A DNA stretch of 64,000 nt from Atopsyche davidsoni. Taxonomy: Eukaryota; Arthropoda; Insecta; Trichoptera; Hydrobiosidae. Shown one piece after another: positions 37,048 to 50,400 of the stretch (the stretch's first letter is position 1; the number at the start of each line of letters is the position of its first letter). The DNA lies in NCBI GenBank assembly GCA_022113835.1, contig JAILWY010000012.1, positions 6,200,001 to 6,264,000 on the forward strand, written 5' to 3'. A program made the position numbers and the translations under genes. The notes under the pieces are model-generated. The model was given only the letters and a program-made list of their open reading frames with translations. It did no database searches and had not been told where the DNA came from.

Positions 37048-37539
37048 TTTTTGAATAAAAGTATTTGAATGTGAAAGTTCTTTAGAGACTTGATTATTAC
37101 GCAATATAAAGTTCAAATGTTTGGTTGAAAGTTTTATTCTCTTTGATAAATAAATATTAATAGAACTCTAAAACGGTTTGCATACAGTCGGGTTGTCATT
37201 TAGCTTCCTACAAAGCTGTATCCGGTTTTCACGGGGCTTTTCTATAGAACGATAGCAATGAAAATATATAAAAGCTTCCGGAAACGGGATGTGAGCTTCG
37301 CTGCAAAATATTGATCGAATTTCAAATCACGGTAGCCATCTTTAAAGTTTCATGCCTTAAAAAGTGCAGTCGTACATCCTTTGAAAAGGAAATAACCAAT
37401 CAATGCAAACTAATTGTGTCTTTATAAATTTACCATTCTTATTTTTTTCGCTCAAAATATAACAGTATGTAATAATAAGTATAAAAATCTGATATTTCAA
37501 TAAATATATAAATATTAAATGAGCAATGCAGAGGCAGAG

Positions 37540-38140
37540 AAAGATATATTTAGAAAAATAGGGGTTAGTTATGAGGGGTTAAAGCGGTAAGGGTAGTGCG
37601 TGATTGTGGCAGATGACATGCTGCAACTGATTGATAACATGCGTACTGCAACCCCACCTATGAAACGGTAACTATAGATTACGATTACATGTTTAAACAC
37701 AACGTCCCAATAATCTTATTACAGCTTTATTGAATGTATGTTTTTTTTTTGTATTATATATTTTGAATATATTCAATAAATGAAAAATATTAATTATGAT
37801 ACAAAGAGTAGCTTGACATTTATAGCCAATTAATTTATATTTGATTTTATTGACTAACGACTACATTATCCCGTGTTGAATTGTTAATGAGGAGTGCATT
37901 TGACGCAACAAGTGAATAAATCACAATTTAAACGTTGAAAGAGGAATCGATGGACCCCATTGGTTGGCATTTCCCTTTACACGTGACAGACAGCTCTCTC
38001 CTGCGCGAGAACTGAATGCCCAATCGCATCTTATTAAGCGCCATTCACACAAGTTTCTTCTGCGACGGTCTATTGACGGGCCCTAGCGCTGGAGTATCCC
38101 TGCTGCGGAGGTATCGCCAACCTGCAAATCGTTTTATTTA
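37540..38140. promoter_or_regulatory. Two moderate-GC blocks
   Basis: The first block (37540-37700) has TGATTGATAAC (Exd/Hox-like). The second (37880-38140) contains TTGTTAATGAGG, CCCATTGGTTGGC and GGCCCTAGCGC. Sequence between them is AT-rich. Neither carries a coding frame. Confidence 0.25.
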
Positions 38141-38579
38141 AATGTAAAATAACATTTTTCCGTGCTACGAATGCAGTCGTTCAGTGAACTTAAAACACGG
38201 TTTATTGGCGTCATAGTCTCGTCAAGCTCAATTTTTATTTTATGGCTTCATAGATGTCCAACCGTAAAGATTGCATCATGATATAATAAAAGTCGGGCAA
38301 TGGCGCCATCAAATGGTTTCTCTATGAGTAGTGTAAAAAGTTTAATGCTATTCAATTACATTTGTTTATAAAGCGGGGATATAAACTTTTATATTTGTTA
38401 AAAAAATATCTCAATAAAAAAAAGGAATCACATTCAAGTCAAATCAGCTATTTGAAATTGTGATCAAATGTACCCAATTTTTTTATTTTATTATACAAGC
38501 ACTAATTTAATATATGGTAGAGTTGATCGTAAAAACTAGGTTTTTTTTTTTATTTGATTATTTTTTAAAAATATTTATA

Positions 38580-38820
38580 ACAATGTATAATATGTTCGCC
38601 CAAGGCGCTCGCCTCGCCCGCATCATTAGAGTGTCCCGGCGTCTGGGGTTTGAGCCATATAATGTCGCGCGCGCGAGACGCCCATTCCAAATTCCTTCCC
38701 CGAGGCGCCCGCGACCGCCGCGCGATCGGAATGTTCCCGCTGAGATTCTCGCGGTTCTTGAATGACGAGCGGAGGAGGCGAGCGCTCCGGACGGACAAAA
38801 CCAAGCAATGCAAATAACAT
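38580..38820. promoter_or_regulatory. CpG-rich island with POU octamer at its edge
   Basis: Dense CG (for example CGCGCGCGAG near 38667) ends with ATGCAAAT at 38808-38815. Three Arg/Pro-rich frames of 64-83 codons lie on both strands, which argues against any one being real. Confidence 0.35.
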
Positions 38821-39219
38821 TTACCTTTAAATGTACCCTTTGATATGAAAAAAAAAAAAAACCAAAAGGCCTCGCCTTTGATATATCACTTAAATATACT
38901 TTGTTTTGTTATTAATCGCATACGTTGATGCTAAACACATTTCATCCAAACAAAATATTTATATAGCAATTGCATGTATTATTGAACAAATATTTATAAT
39001 TGTATAATTATTTTATTTGAATATTCATGTATCAAGTATATTTACGTATATTCAATATTTATGGCAGAGAGTACTTGGAGCTCCATTTTAATGTTTTGAA
39101 TAAAATTTTAATTTTATCGGTGACCGGTTTCGGTTACGTTGGGTTTATTATTAATGGTATTTGATTTGATCGTTGTAAAAACACGACTTAGATACTAATG
39201 TGCAATTTTAATTGTTCGA

Positions 39220-39490
39220 GTATCGAACTTGGAGCGGTCGGTTCTTTTGTGGCGGCCGGTGTGAACGCCGCAGCGGGTGGGCGCAGTCAGGACTCGGGGC
39301 GGCCGCTCGGGCGAGCTGGCCTCGCCGGGGCGCAGACTCTGACAGCGCCTGACGCCGCGACCTGTAAATGCTTTTAAGTGTTTTGTGATTAGAATTATTT
39401 ATCTACCCCGGCCGGGCAGTTCGATCTCCAGCTTGGGTCCAGCCGCTCCTGCCCGCTGCAGGACGGCGTGAGATTTTTTACGTAGAAGCT
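39220..39490. promoter_or_regulatory. GC-rich island next to the piggyBac-like element
   Basis: Two G/C blocks (39238-39360, 39408-39470) separated by a TTTTAAGTGTTTTGTGATTAG spacer. High CpG and no frame of note. It ends just before the transposon insertion at TTAA 39602. Confidence 0.3.
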
Positions 39491-39822
39491 TTGTAAAAGT
39501 TCGCTCGACATGTTGTATTTGATAGTCTGAAAGCTTGTTTCATGAAAACGTGTTTTAAATTGCCGTAACGTAAGTTATTAAATTATTTTATGTTTAGTCA
39601 ATTAACCCTTTGCACTCTTTGATTTTTTTAATTTTTCCGTTTACCAACTCCGAGGTAATTATGAGATTTTTGTTAGCTTTTGTTGTTAGCTGTTTGTTAG
39701 AATAGCTTATAATCATAAAACAAATTAATAACATATTTTTATGATATTGTTATGATTGTTTAGTTGTAAGGTAGTAAAAAAAAAGAGATAAGAGTCTATC
39801 AATAATTTATTTTGCGTACAAT

Positions 39823-40281
39823 TTAAAGTTTAAAATTTATTTTGGTGTGGTATTTTTTTAAAGATTCTCCTGGATGGAGGCCCGGTTTCCTTTCACAGGT
39901 CTCGCAACAGAATGAGCTTTCTCTTCTTCCTCCATGAACATTCCTATTGGAACACACCATGCAATTTTTATGTTTTTTCTGAGAATTAGAAAATATAAAA
40001 TGACTTTTTCCATCTAAGCGCTGAACAGTGTCATCTGTGGATAATCGCCCTGATTTTGATATCGGAGCACGAAAGTCTCCTATGAGCTCCAGTAACAACT
40101 TTTCTCTAAATGCTTTATAGCTTATTGGATTTGCATTATTATTGCATTCTTTATACAATATATATGCATTTTCTATGGAGGTTTCTAGACCCTAGAAAAA
40201 CAGTTTTCTCCACCATTTTAATGTTTTTCGCATAAAACAATAGGATGTTGCGTATTGGTCTGCGACAACCACCTTGCCCAT
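39823..40281 (-). pseudogene. piggyBac-like transposase C-terminal remnant
   Basis: Read from the ATG at 40281, this frame gives about 152 codons interrupted by a TAG at 40194-40192, where the family has Trp (LFF[stop]GLE). The upstream part shows the conserved DQYATSYCFMRKTLKWWRK stretch. The end shows the Cys-rich zinc-binding tail: CMVC, then CCETC, then LHPG and KYHT. In that tail the Cys that usually follows HPGE is Ser (HPGES), so one zinc ligand is lost. The catalytic DDD part of the protein is absent, removed by deletion. It is a dead fragment. Confidence 0.88.
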
Positions 40282-40577
40282 ATTTATATTATCTGATTAA
40301 CTAACTGTTCATAGATAACAAACATACTCGGTACCTGTTATTGTTTGCAGGGTCTTGCTACCTGACTCTTTATGGCGGCAACCGCCCGCCTCCGTCGAGT
40401 GACAAATCGTAAAAAGTGCTACATTCTCGTAAATATTTAGCTAATAATACTTTTGAATAACTTACCAAAATATCACGAAATTACTAATGTATGTCTTTCA
40501 CAATACATACAAAAATGATTTGATAAAATAAAAGTAATAACAATAATAATAAATATACTTTTGCCAAACACTGTAAA

Positions 40578-40648
40578 ATGTCGAGCCCAGCTCGACATAG
40601 GAGTTGGCGTGAAGAAACGCGATGTCGAGTCCAGCTCGACATAGGAGT
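40578..40648. repeat. Duplicated palindromic subterminal repeat of the piggyBac-like element
   Basis: A 27-bp unit at 40578-40604 recurs at 40622-40648 with one substitution. Each contains GTCGAG-(C/T)CC-AGCTCGAC, a near-palindrome, followed by ATAGGAGT. Such subterminal repeats are typical transposase-binding candidates. The second copy abuts the right terminal repeat. Confidence 0.8.
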
Positions 40649-40660
40649 GGAAAGGGTTAA

Positions 40661-42299
40661 AGCGTAAAAAAATTACAAAAAAATATATAATTAGTATTGT
40701 GTCGGAATATCGGGCGTACCCCTCCGAGCGCTTGTGCAGCTTTTCTTAAATAACTGACATATTGCGCTTCTACAGTATATGTCAATCTTTATAGTTGCTA
40801 CTAAAATTGTGGTTTTGTTCCCAGTATTTCATAATCAATCATGGTTTTAAAATTAAACATTATATGGTAATAATATAAATGTAATTATTGTTTGAAAAAA
40901 ATGCATAAGATGAGATTTAAGGTACATTTGTGCGATATGCTGATGCAGTAAATTGGTTTTTTTTTAAATACATTATTTACTCAAGTCTATATTATTTAAT
41001 ATGAAAACTGAAAATTTTAAGTAACGTAATCGCAATATAAAATATGTAAATACGAAATATTTAAATTTCATATACGTGTGCATATATCATATCGTAATAA
41101 TTATATATATTTATGTAAGAATGCATTTCAAAAAAAAAGCGTACGTGCATTCTTGCATTTTGCAATAATTAAAATTGCAATAGTATTTGATTGACGACAC
41201 TCCTTAAAAAGATCCTGTTTTTAATACATTTTTCCTCGTTCCTTTTCGTATGACGAGCATAAGAATGCACGTGTACAGAATACTCTTTTAATTTCGAGAC
41301 GCTGAATCCAATTCAAATGCCTCGTCTATAAATTAATGATATGACAGGTTTATGGTTATTGCCCATGGCATATCTACTTTTTATAATTTTGATTACAGAT
41401 TATAAATCACTCAGTCAAGCGAGCACCTGATATATGAGAAATAAATTATATCCTCTTCAATCTTACCAACGGGGTACTCTCGCTTGTCAAAATATTAGGC
41501 CGTTAATATTTGCTTTGAATTACTTTTTATTTATACACTTTTAATAATGTTGAGATATCTTAAATTAAAAGTAATGACCGCTTTGCGTCTTGACAAATTG
41601 GAACTAATTTATAGCTCGGGAGAATGAAAACTAAAACGATATTGAACAAATAAATGTTACGATGTAAATTTAGATATAAAAGAATTACCGCAAAGTACAA
41701 AACTTTTGAACAGAGCGAAGTTGATAAGAGGTATCACAATGATGTGGAATGCTGTGGTCTCGGGTTTAGAATATTATAACGGTTTTAGATTATACAAAAA
41801 TATTATTATTAATATTTTACAATGCGGGAAACCAAATATAACCTTGCTGGTTTAATTAATAACTTAATACATATGTCGTTAATTATCACTTTTTATACAT
41901 TTGTCTACGCTGAGTGTTATTTGTTTACTTACTTCACTCAATAGCTATCGCATTTTCTATTTGAAGGTACTTCTCTGTAATACTTTACATGGATCCAAAT
42001 TTTATAAACAGGTTTAAACATCCATTGATTATTTTGATACATTGATTGTTTTTAAGATTTTTTCATATGAAAGTTTTTATGGTCATCGTCATCAATATTT
42101 TGATAGTGATCCGCAAATAAACTTCTGAATGCTTGCTAAAGTATTTTAAATATTTTTATAGGTAATCTTAAGTAATTTTATCTTTTGAGAAATTAATACT
42201 GAAACTGAATCTATATTTTGTGTGTAAATACATTTTGTGAATGTATAAATATATTTCTGTTTTTATTGTTACAGGTGAGCAAAACAAACCTTTCTACCC
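40661..42299. other. AT-rich stretch, little recognisable
   Basis: No gene, RNA gene or element is recognised. A slightly GC-richer, non-repetitive patch at 41200-41500 has GAATGCACGTG and ATTGCCCATGGC. Two occurrences of ATGCATTTC/GTGCATTCTTGCATTT near 41122-41160 form a loose inverted pair. Confidence 0.4.
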
Positions 42300-42680
42300 G
42301 TAAACAACCCATCGATTGGTGAGCTTCTTTTCAATTCCGAGCAAATTAAATTACAAACACAAACAAAAGAGAACGACTAAATTTTATAAATTATGGCGTC
42401 ATAAATACCGCCGGACCTCAGCGGGGTGCGTCGTGCCCCTTGGCCGTTTGATTGGCTCCATCAAATGTGAATCAGCTCCAATATTGGCGCGTACACTTGA
42501 TACGAGCTGTGGTACTTCTGATATATTAAGCCCGAGTTAATTTTGTCATTTTCCGCTTTCCATATTGCCAATCAAAAAGGCCGGGGGGTCACCCAGAGGT
42601 CAAGCCGCCTCTAAATAATCGTTTCTACTACCAGCGATTCCTCAGTGGTTCCTATTTGGGAGAAATCAGATGCACCAGAA
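42300..42680. promoter_or_regulatory. Moderate-GC island
   Basis: Non-repetitive sequence with CCGCCGGACCTCAGCGGGG, GGCCGTTTGATTGGC and GGCCGGGGGGTCACCC. A 74-codon frame is treated as chance. Confidence 0.25.
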
Positions 42681-42999
42681 ATTATTATTATTTTTTTATT
42701 TTAAATATTTAAGTATGAAAGCGAATGTATGAATTATTTGTGTATTGGCTTAGGTTGACACGTGTACGTGGGATAAATAACACGGAGTACATTATATAGA
42801 TTTTAACACAAAATGCAATAGATCATCTATCCTACGCGCTTTGTGCAATTTATAATATGATGCACAGATATTACTTAAAAGATATTCATATTTTTTTTAT
42901 CTGGAATCTACTGTGTTTAATTAGTTGTCGACAGTTAACAAATGGTGATTTTTTTTTTTTTATGAAACGTAGGTTGGGTTAAAAAAGTGCGATCTGTTT

Positions 43000-43280
43000 G
43001 ATAATTATTTTGGAGCACGCGGGCGCGCAGGATCGCAGGATGGCAGGATCGCAGCGGGCGCCGGGCACTCCGGGCGCGCCGGGCACGCGGGCACGCGGGC
43101 ACGCGGGCACGCGGGCTGGGCGCCTGGCCCCTCGCATTTAATTACCGGCGAGAGGTCCGCTGCTGGCCCTCGACGAAAGGGAACGCTCGTGGGGGCAATT
43201 CAACTTTTATTTCATACTAAATCGGATCGTAAAAATACATTTTGGTTGTTGGTTTTGAGCAGCGGTCGACAACTCGAACG
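43000..43280. promoter_or_regulatory. GC-rich island with GGGCACGC minisatellite
   Basis: Four perfect 8-bp units GGGCACGC occupy 43081-43112. They are preceded by three GCAGGAT-type units (43027-43050). The rest is G/C-rich with CpG, ending in TAATTACCGG. Slippage-generated repeats inside an otherwise single-copy island. Confidence 0.4.
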
Positions 43281-44689
43281 CTTTATTTTATCTATTTTTA
43301 ATTAAATTTTAAATTTATAATACCACCACTCCGAACATCGTGATTTAATGTTGAATTGGAACATCAACACCCTTTTCAACTTTGTCACTTTACTGCATAC
43401 CTTATTTTAAATATATTAAATTTTTCAAAAAAGTTTCTGTTTATTGTATTTTAGATTTACGAAAAAAGTCTGTATTTATTTAAATGTGTTTGACATTTTA
43501 GGTTATATTTGTAAGGTCCAATTCTTTTAAAAACAAGATATTTTAATGTTTTAAATTTTGTTTAGAAAATGTCAAAAATGGCTTGATTATCAATATTTTT
43601 TACTGTGAAATATGTAGTATGACTTTTTATGAATCGATGTTTGTATGGATAAGAATGTTTAGACTTGCATTTAGACTGACCGTATTTAGATAATACTATG
43701 TGCATTTTTGCATCATTTACAAATACAACTATTAATGATAATTTTATCAAGAGGGTTGATTTTGAATATTTGTGATTTCCCCTTTTTTTTGGTAGAAGGC
43801 GATCAATTTGATGTAATATTCTTTACCAATCTTGATATACAGTGTATTCAATCTTACTTCAGCAGAAAAAAGAGACATGTTTTTACTTTACAGTTTTTTT
43901 TTTTCAAAATGATATTGGTGTTGCTTTTTCATCACTCTTACAAACAAATTAATTATTTGATTTTTTATTCTCAGCATAGAATAGCACGCTTCTAGGTCAA
44001 ATTAAGTTGTTAGAATGGCATTATTTGATTCAATTTATTGAGATCTCAGTGGATGTGACGTTACCTTTCTATTTTATGTTCACTCCTTCACCTTATGGCC
44101 TCTTGGATATTGTTTAATATTTTTTTCACTTATTGCAAATGTACGCCTTCCAACTCAAGTGCATACAATCACATTCACGCTTCATAAAACCCAGCCTAGA
44201 TAGCGCAACCTCTCGGGAGGTCAAGAACGTAAGAGAAGAGATCTACAAGGCTTTGAAACAATCGCGAACTAAAATAATATTATACTTGCTTAAAAGGTCT
44301 AGTGAATATTTATTTTTACCCTTGAATACATTTAATGTTTATTGAATTTGTTTGGTCGCATTTGTCGTTGGTTCTCGACTCCCCCGCCCGCTCCGACCTT
44401 CGTAATGCCATATTCATATGTTATATATATTTTTTACTTTAATGTTTATTGAACAAATAAATCAACCACTAACTGACATTAACATTCCTTAAATTTCTCC
44501 TGCCAACATTGGTAATAAATTAAATCAAAGGTATTTATTTGTACGGCCGGTGCAAGCTCGGATTTGTAACAGAATCTTAAATATCAACTGAGAAATCCTT
44601 TGTGAGAATATCGCGTTAGTATAAAAAAGTTTTTTTTTTTTTTTATATTTACAATGTATATTGCATTATAACTTTATCGATAGTTAATT

Positions 44690-44970
44690 GTGCCTTCTGC
44701 CCAGTCACGGCGGGCTTTTTATCGAATTAAATATGAAGGCTAACATCTGGTACTCCTCTTTAGGAAATGGCAGCCATTTTTTTTATCTATGGCATGATTA
44801 TGTATTTATTTAACTGTTGCGAATCGTTTGACGACAGCGACTCTGGTTTGATTTATGGTTACGTAATTACTCGTATAGGTGAAGATAAACGAGCCGCCCA
44901 AAGCTACAACACGGTTACTAACTTGCGATGTTTAATAGCTTTTTTTTTCACCGCATATGTGTATTTTATT
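44690..44970. promoter_or_regulatory. Moderate-GC island
   Basis: Contains GCAGCCATTTTT (a GCCAT core), GGTTACGTAATTACTCG and GAGCCGCCC. A 73-codon + frame (44767-44988) looks membrane-like at both ends because of T-runs. No family is recognised, so it is not called. Confidence 0.25.
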
Positions 44971-45029
44971 ACGCAAATATTCCCTTAATTTGTCACCCTT
45001 AATCAATAATCTTAAAACTATCATGTAAT

Positions 45030-46770
45030 ATATTGTTAAAATAATCTACGAGGTCATAAACGAGTGACCTCCGGGTGTGCCCTGCCCGCCCGCCGCAGAG
45101 TTTACTCTCGGAGAGCCGAACTCCGGGCCGCGAAACAAAATAATTACTCGCTCACTTGTTCGCCGGAACATTTAATTAACTATTTTTGATCTCCCGGAGG
45201 TTGATTGATATCGGCACACGGCCCCGTTAGCCGGAGCCGTTTTAATTGGCTTCCATAATGACGTATCGATCCCAATTATTGTAATACCTAATCGCTCGAG
45301 TCGCCTAATTGACATGATATACGATAAGAGGCGCGGACTAGAGCGCCGTAAATCCTCCGGCAGATCCACATTTAGGCCCAGGACGATCGACGCTTTGGTA
45401 AACTGTGGGGATTTGTTTATTACTGGCTGGTGATTTAAATGAGATCATCGAGGAAAAAAATCTGACAGATTTACGTCTCACTTCGACGGGGATTTTAATT
45501 GAGTAATAAACACGTTGGTATTATTAACAACAACAAAATTTATTCAGTGACACTTTCGGACCCAATAAAACCGTTGACATTCCTGGCCCGTGACGCGCTC
45601 TTACCGCAGCAGGTCGTCACGCAATTAGTCAGGATCTTGCATCAAATAATATATTTTTTAATTTTTTACTAATTTTGTGAAGCTTTGGATGCAGGTTTTG
45701 TTTGTTAAGAATAGCAGATCTCGGTCGGTGGCCGCGGAACAACTCCCCCGGAGGAGCGCCGCGCGATTGTTCCAGCGTTAGCCGCCACCTCCCGTCACAA
45801 GTCGGAGACCAACACGGCCGTTATTTATGTACCAATATCAAGATGCAAATAGCCGATACCGGGAGCGCATACACGGCGGAAGATAATCTTTTCAATAGGA
45901 TAATTATATGAACAGAGCGGGGTAGACGCGCGGCCCTTATCGCGGCTATCGCGGCTCGGATGCAAACCAGATTTAATGGGCAGCGAACGCTTCCCTCGAT
46001 CCCCGCTCGTGATCTGCGCCTCTTTAAGTCGCAATCACTTGTTTACGGCCCCGTCACTGCAGTATTTTTCTTTTGAAATCTCCGAACATGGAGCCTTGTC
46101 TCTTAGCAGCCTTCCCGAAATCGATTCGAGATTGTGCAGACGAAACCATCTCCGGAACGCTTAACATCCGACCGAATCTTATCACCGTCTATTCGAAATC
46201 TGATATCTCCATAGTGGTCCATCAGACTACCTGTCATCGGCCACTCTGCTTGTCGGCGGATCATTATTTTTTAAATATTTAATAAGCGTAGATTCGAATC
46301 ACGATTTCCTGATGAAGAAGCTGCCGCAGAGCTATTAGGCAACTCGCTGCAGCGCGCCGCTGCAACATCCCGATGCATTAGGTATGCTGATTGATTACCG
46401 CGACTTCAGAGTGCACGAACTGCTGCACCTGCCAAACCGAAGAACCGATGCCTCGACTGGGAACTCAATAACGAGTGAATTATTCACCACCGGGGCAGGA
46501 TGGGCAGTACGGGAAGTTGTAATCCATAATTTTGCCGTGAAACGATCGAAAAAGTGACGGAAAGCGGTTCGCTACACTAGCTTCTTGCTAATGATCCCGG
46601 CCGCGAAGAGATGCATCGTCAGATGCTTTTAATTGTGCACTGGAAACACTCCCAGCACTGGCTTTGAATAATGGACTCGTCTCAACGAGTATATTTCATT
46701 ACGCACCTTCCACCGAGAGAACACCCAGCAACAATGGGCTGGCAGGAGTGTGGAACCGAGAAAGTTTAGA
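45030..46770. promoter_or_regulatory. Longest continuous GC-richer block, about 1.7 kb
   Basis: Nearly free of homopolymers for 1.7 kb, unlike the rest of the window. It holds GCCTAATT (45303-45310), ATGCAAAT (45843-45850), several CAATTATT/TTTAATTG cores and GCCGCGGAAC-type CpG patches. Five short frames (62-69 codons) lie scattered on both strands with no family match and no conserved reading frame. It is best read as a compound enhancer or conserved non-coding block. An unrecognised non-coding RNA is an alternative. Confidence 0.4.
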
Positions 46771-47199
46771 CATTATAATTATTAAATGTTTGAATACGTT
46801 CATAATAAGACTTACATACTTTTGATCAAGTCGTGCATATTATTAGTTTCATTAGAATCGGAATATTTTAGAATTGTTTAATATTTAAAAAAATATAAAT
46901 TTGATAATATTCGACATAATATAATTTATCAGAACTACATTTATTACCAGATAGGCATTGTTTTTATAGTCTTCAGAAATTAGAGATACTAAAAATTGGC
47001 TCATATAAACGTGTCAATACATTAATTTGTGTAGCTTATACTTGATGTATCGCCAATTAGTTCTATTCTTATTATGAAAGGTAATCCTTGATATGAAGTA
47101 ATTGAACTCCTGTAGTTTATAGTGAGGGCTTTAATTGAGTTTGGGTGAATCACCTTTTTTTCTTAAATGTTATATTATGCTGTTTTAGATTTTAAACAA

Positions 47200-47440
47200 G
47201 TGCCTAATCTATGGGAAAACTTCTAGTCTGGTCTCTTGTAGAGTGCCAAGAGGAGATCCCCGCGGCCTGGCCACTCGCCGCACCGAATCAATCAGGATCG
47301 CAGTCTTGGCATATTAACACGTTATTATTTATGCACTATTCTATTCGTTACGTCCAATCATGTGCTAGACAGAGATGCAGAGTGTGCGTTGCATCTGAAT
47401 ACGACAGGTATTATTTTATTACCTGTGCTAGATGACTTCC
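47200..47440. promoter_or_regulatory. Moderate-GC island
   Basis: CCGCGGCCTGGCCACTCGCC at 47261-47280, then CGAATCAATCAGG and TATTTATGCAC. It ends with a short inverted repeat CAGGTA...TACCTG (47406-47429). A 74-codon frame is not recognised. Confidence 0.25.
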
Positions 47441-50400
47441 TTCTGCGTCTTTATTTAAATATAAATAATATTCATTAATTAATATAAAAAAATATGCTGC
47501 TTTTAGATATGCGACAAGACTTGAAGAAATTTTTTTTTAATAAAAAATAGTTTTGTTATTCCAAATGAAACAGTTGCACTCAAAATGGACGTTTTTTTAT
47601 GTAACATAGTTTGACTTATGTATATTGTACAACAACTATTAACAGAATTACACCCAAACCAAAAAAATTATATCAGTTTTTCATTGCTTGTTTTATTTGA
47701 TGTGCAGGTTACGGCTAGCTTTAGTAGCTTAGAAATTCTACAGTAATAAAAATATTTTATTATTAGTTTAGTTATTTATATTTTTATACAAAAATCATAA
47801 ATTCTGAGTAGTTGTCCATTTGAAATATTCTAACATTTTTATTTAGTTATGTATTAGATCATTGCACCTGTCCATACCACCTAAACTCACCCTATTATTT
47901 TAGAAACTGAGTGCTCTTAAAATTTCAGCATGTCGCGCTAAAAAATTCTCTGTAGCGGTTTTGAAAGCATTAGTGGGGCTTATTTTGGGACGCTTTCTTT
48001 GGGTAAACATTGAGCATTTCTATATGAATATAGGTGCGTTGTCAAAACACTTACCTTTAATTAAATTACATGATTCAGGTTTTTCGAGTCATGGCCCGGT
48101 AAACTGTTGCAAGTCATTCTCTACACAATTATCGTATTAAAATAGCGAAAAATTCTCAATTTACTTTCTTAAAATAAAACAACGTTTTTGGAAAAGAGCT
48201 GCGGATTTATTCTTAATTAGTCACAATAAATGTTTGTTTATAAAAAAAAAATAATTCATTCTAACACTCGTTCTAATGTATTTCAGTGATTAAGCAACAT
48301 TTTATATTCTTGTTATCAGCGTATCTAATTCCCTTGTTTCTTTACTTCATTAAGATAATTCTTCGGAAAATTCATTTAAATACGTATAATTACTTTAATA
48401 GAAGTGAAGCCAATTACGTAGGAATATATTCCAGTATCGCTGCACTAAATTATGTAAAATAGCTGTATATTATGAAAAATTCCTGCGATTTTTATCTAGC
48501 TAAGCTCACCCGCCAGATAACAATGCAAATTTACTTTTATCTGACCTTGTATTCCCATAATCACACCGGAGCATTATCAACGAATAGTTTTGCTCTAATA
48601 ATAAAATTAATTATAAACATCCAAATTGAGCACACGAAAATGTTTAACAATTTTCATTGCCACCTCTGATTTCCGATGACGGTTATTAAATATCGTGTGC
48701 AGCACGTTTTTATGTAATCTTTTCGTTTACGTGAAACGATCATAAAATATATTTTTTTAAACTTGCGTATTCAAACTCTCGCTTCATTACAGTGCGGCAA
48801 TATTTCGCAAGAACACCGAGTCGCTATATTCGTGAAGGAGTAGTTGCGATTTCCTTAAAACAAAATAAATTCTTTGACTTTAATAGAAATTGTTAATATT
48901 GACTGTATACTTCTCATTAAAATCAGATACTATGCTATTTTAATACTGTGGCATTGGTCAGTAAATATGTTTTGACACCTTCGCGTTGAGTTATTTGTTG
49001 TTTTATATTATATGTATGCGTAAAATATACTTTACTGGACACTCGGTACATTTTCTCCAGTCATTTCTCACTTGTTGCGCCGTCGATTGTCGTCGATAAG
49101 CAACTCGTTACGGCGCTGTCAATTATTTTAATTCCAATGAAATAAATAGTTCAATCCTTGGCCAGCTGTTTTGAAAAATATCATTTGATGACATATTTAT
49201 AACGTGGCAAATAGAGATAATGTAAATATGTTTTTTGTTAGTTTTGATTAATGGGTATGTGGGACCGCAATTATATTTTTATACAGAGTTTTAACTGAAT
49301 TATATTAAAACTAGTTGCTAACAATATATTCGTCAAAAATTAGTTTAAATAATGTCAAAAACTTTTATATAAAAAAAAATTATTTGTTAAATATTTTTTA
49401 AATTGATAAAACATTTTTTTATGTTTATATTACAATAGATTTCATTTAAATTAAATTAATCACGTATATTACTTCATCCATAGTCTTATTTGAACTATGT
49501 TTTATCAATATGCAGGCTTAAATGTTTTAAACAAATTTACAGCGTAAATTAAGATATTACTTCCGTACTCTCGATTAAATTTTTCACGTGTTGTTTTTGT
49601 TATTTTCATTTTCATCTTGTTTTTGCTATTTTTTAATTGTGTTTTTTTCCTAACAGAACGAATGAGAAGAAAGCGAGCGTATAATTTATGAGTAATCAAT
49701 TAAATTTGTTATTCATTTTTATTGTTGCTATCAATATTATCGAAAGGGTTGATAGGCCATGATTTTTTTACCATAATACAATACCTAGAATTCAAATCTG
49801 TAAATCAATTATAACAAAATACTAAATAATGAGTTTTAATTCATCATATACTTACAATTTTTTTAAATGTAATTTCTACATTAAACTGTCATGTTTTTTA
49901 CTATTCGAGTTTTGAAGCTGTGTAAGGTTTTTGATTATTTTTTTCAATTACTGACGTATCTTAATTTTTGCTATTTTATGCAAATTTACGAATGAATACC
50001 TAAGTTAAGCTAAGCCTATAAAAATAATAATCAATACACATGTTATATCAGTTAATCAAAGTTTATCTAGATCTAGATCTGTTTTAACAAATAAGAGCAA
50101 AATATATTTGGTCCTTATTTATTCACAACAAGAATCGCATAAATTAAATTCTACACTAACTAATCATAAGTTAAATAAAAACCAAATACGATAAATGATA
50201 ATAAAATAAATATTTACCCATACACTACAAACCTTCGACATTATTCTGCAATATAAAATCATGTGGAGTTTTTTTCACTTGTATCATTTATACCCATAGA
50301 TTTTTTGTTAGCAATTTTGCACTGCAATATGTCTTGATTATTCTTTTTTTTTTCTCCTGTCACCTATTCATTTATCTCTTTTCATGTCATATCACGAATG

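Larger units (their letters stand above)
39606..40656 (-). mobile_element. piggyBac-like element, internally deleted, flanked by TTAA
   Basis: The ends CCCTTTGCACTC (39606-39617) and GAGTGGAAAGGG (40645-40656) are inverted with one mismatch. Each is bordered by TTAA (39602-39605 and 40657-40660), the hallmark target of the piggyBac superfamily. At 1.05 kb it is under half the usual autonomous length, and only the transposase C-terminus remains. The right subterminal region has two direct copies of a palindromic block (listed separately). The element is non-autonomous and inactive by its own coding content. Confidence 0.88.

Noticed and set aside
38514..38820. Possible exon with Arg/Pro-rich frames on both strands
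   Set aside because: Three competing frames, no splice signals convincing by eye and no family resemblance.
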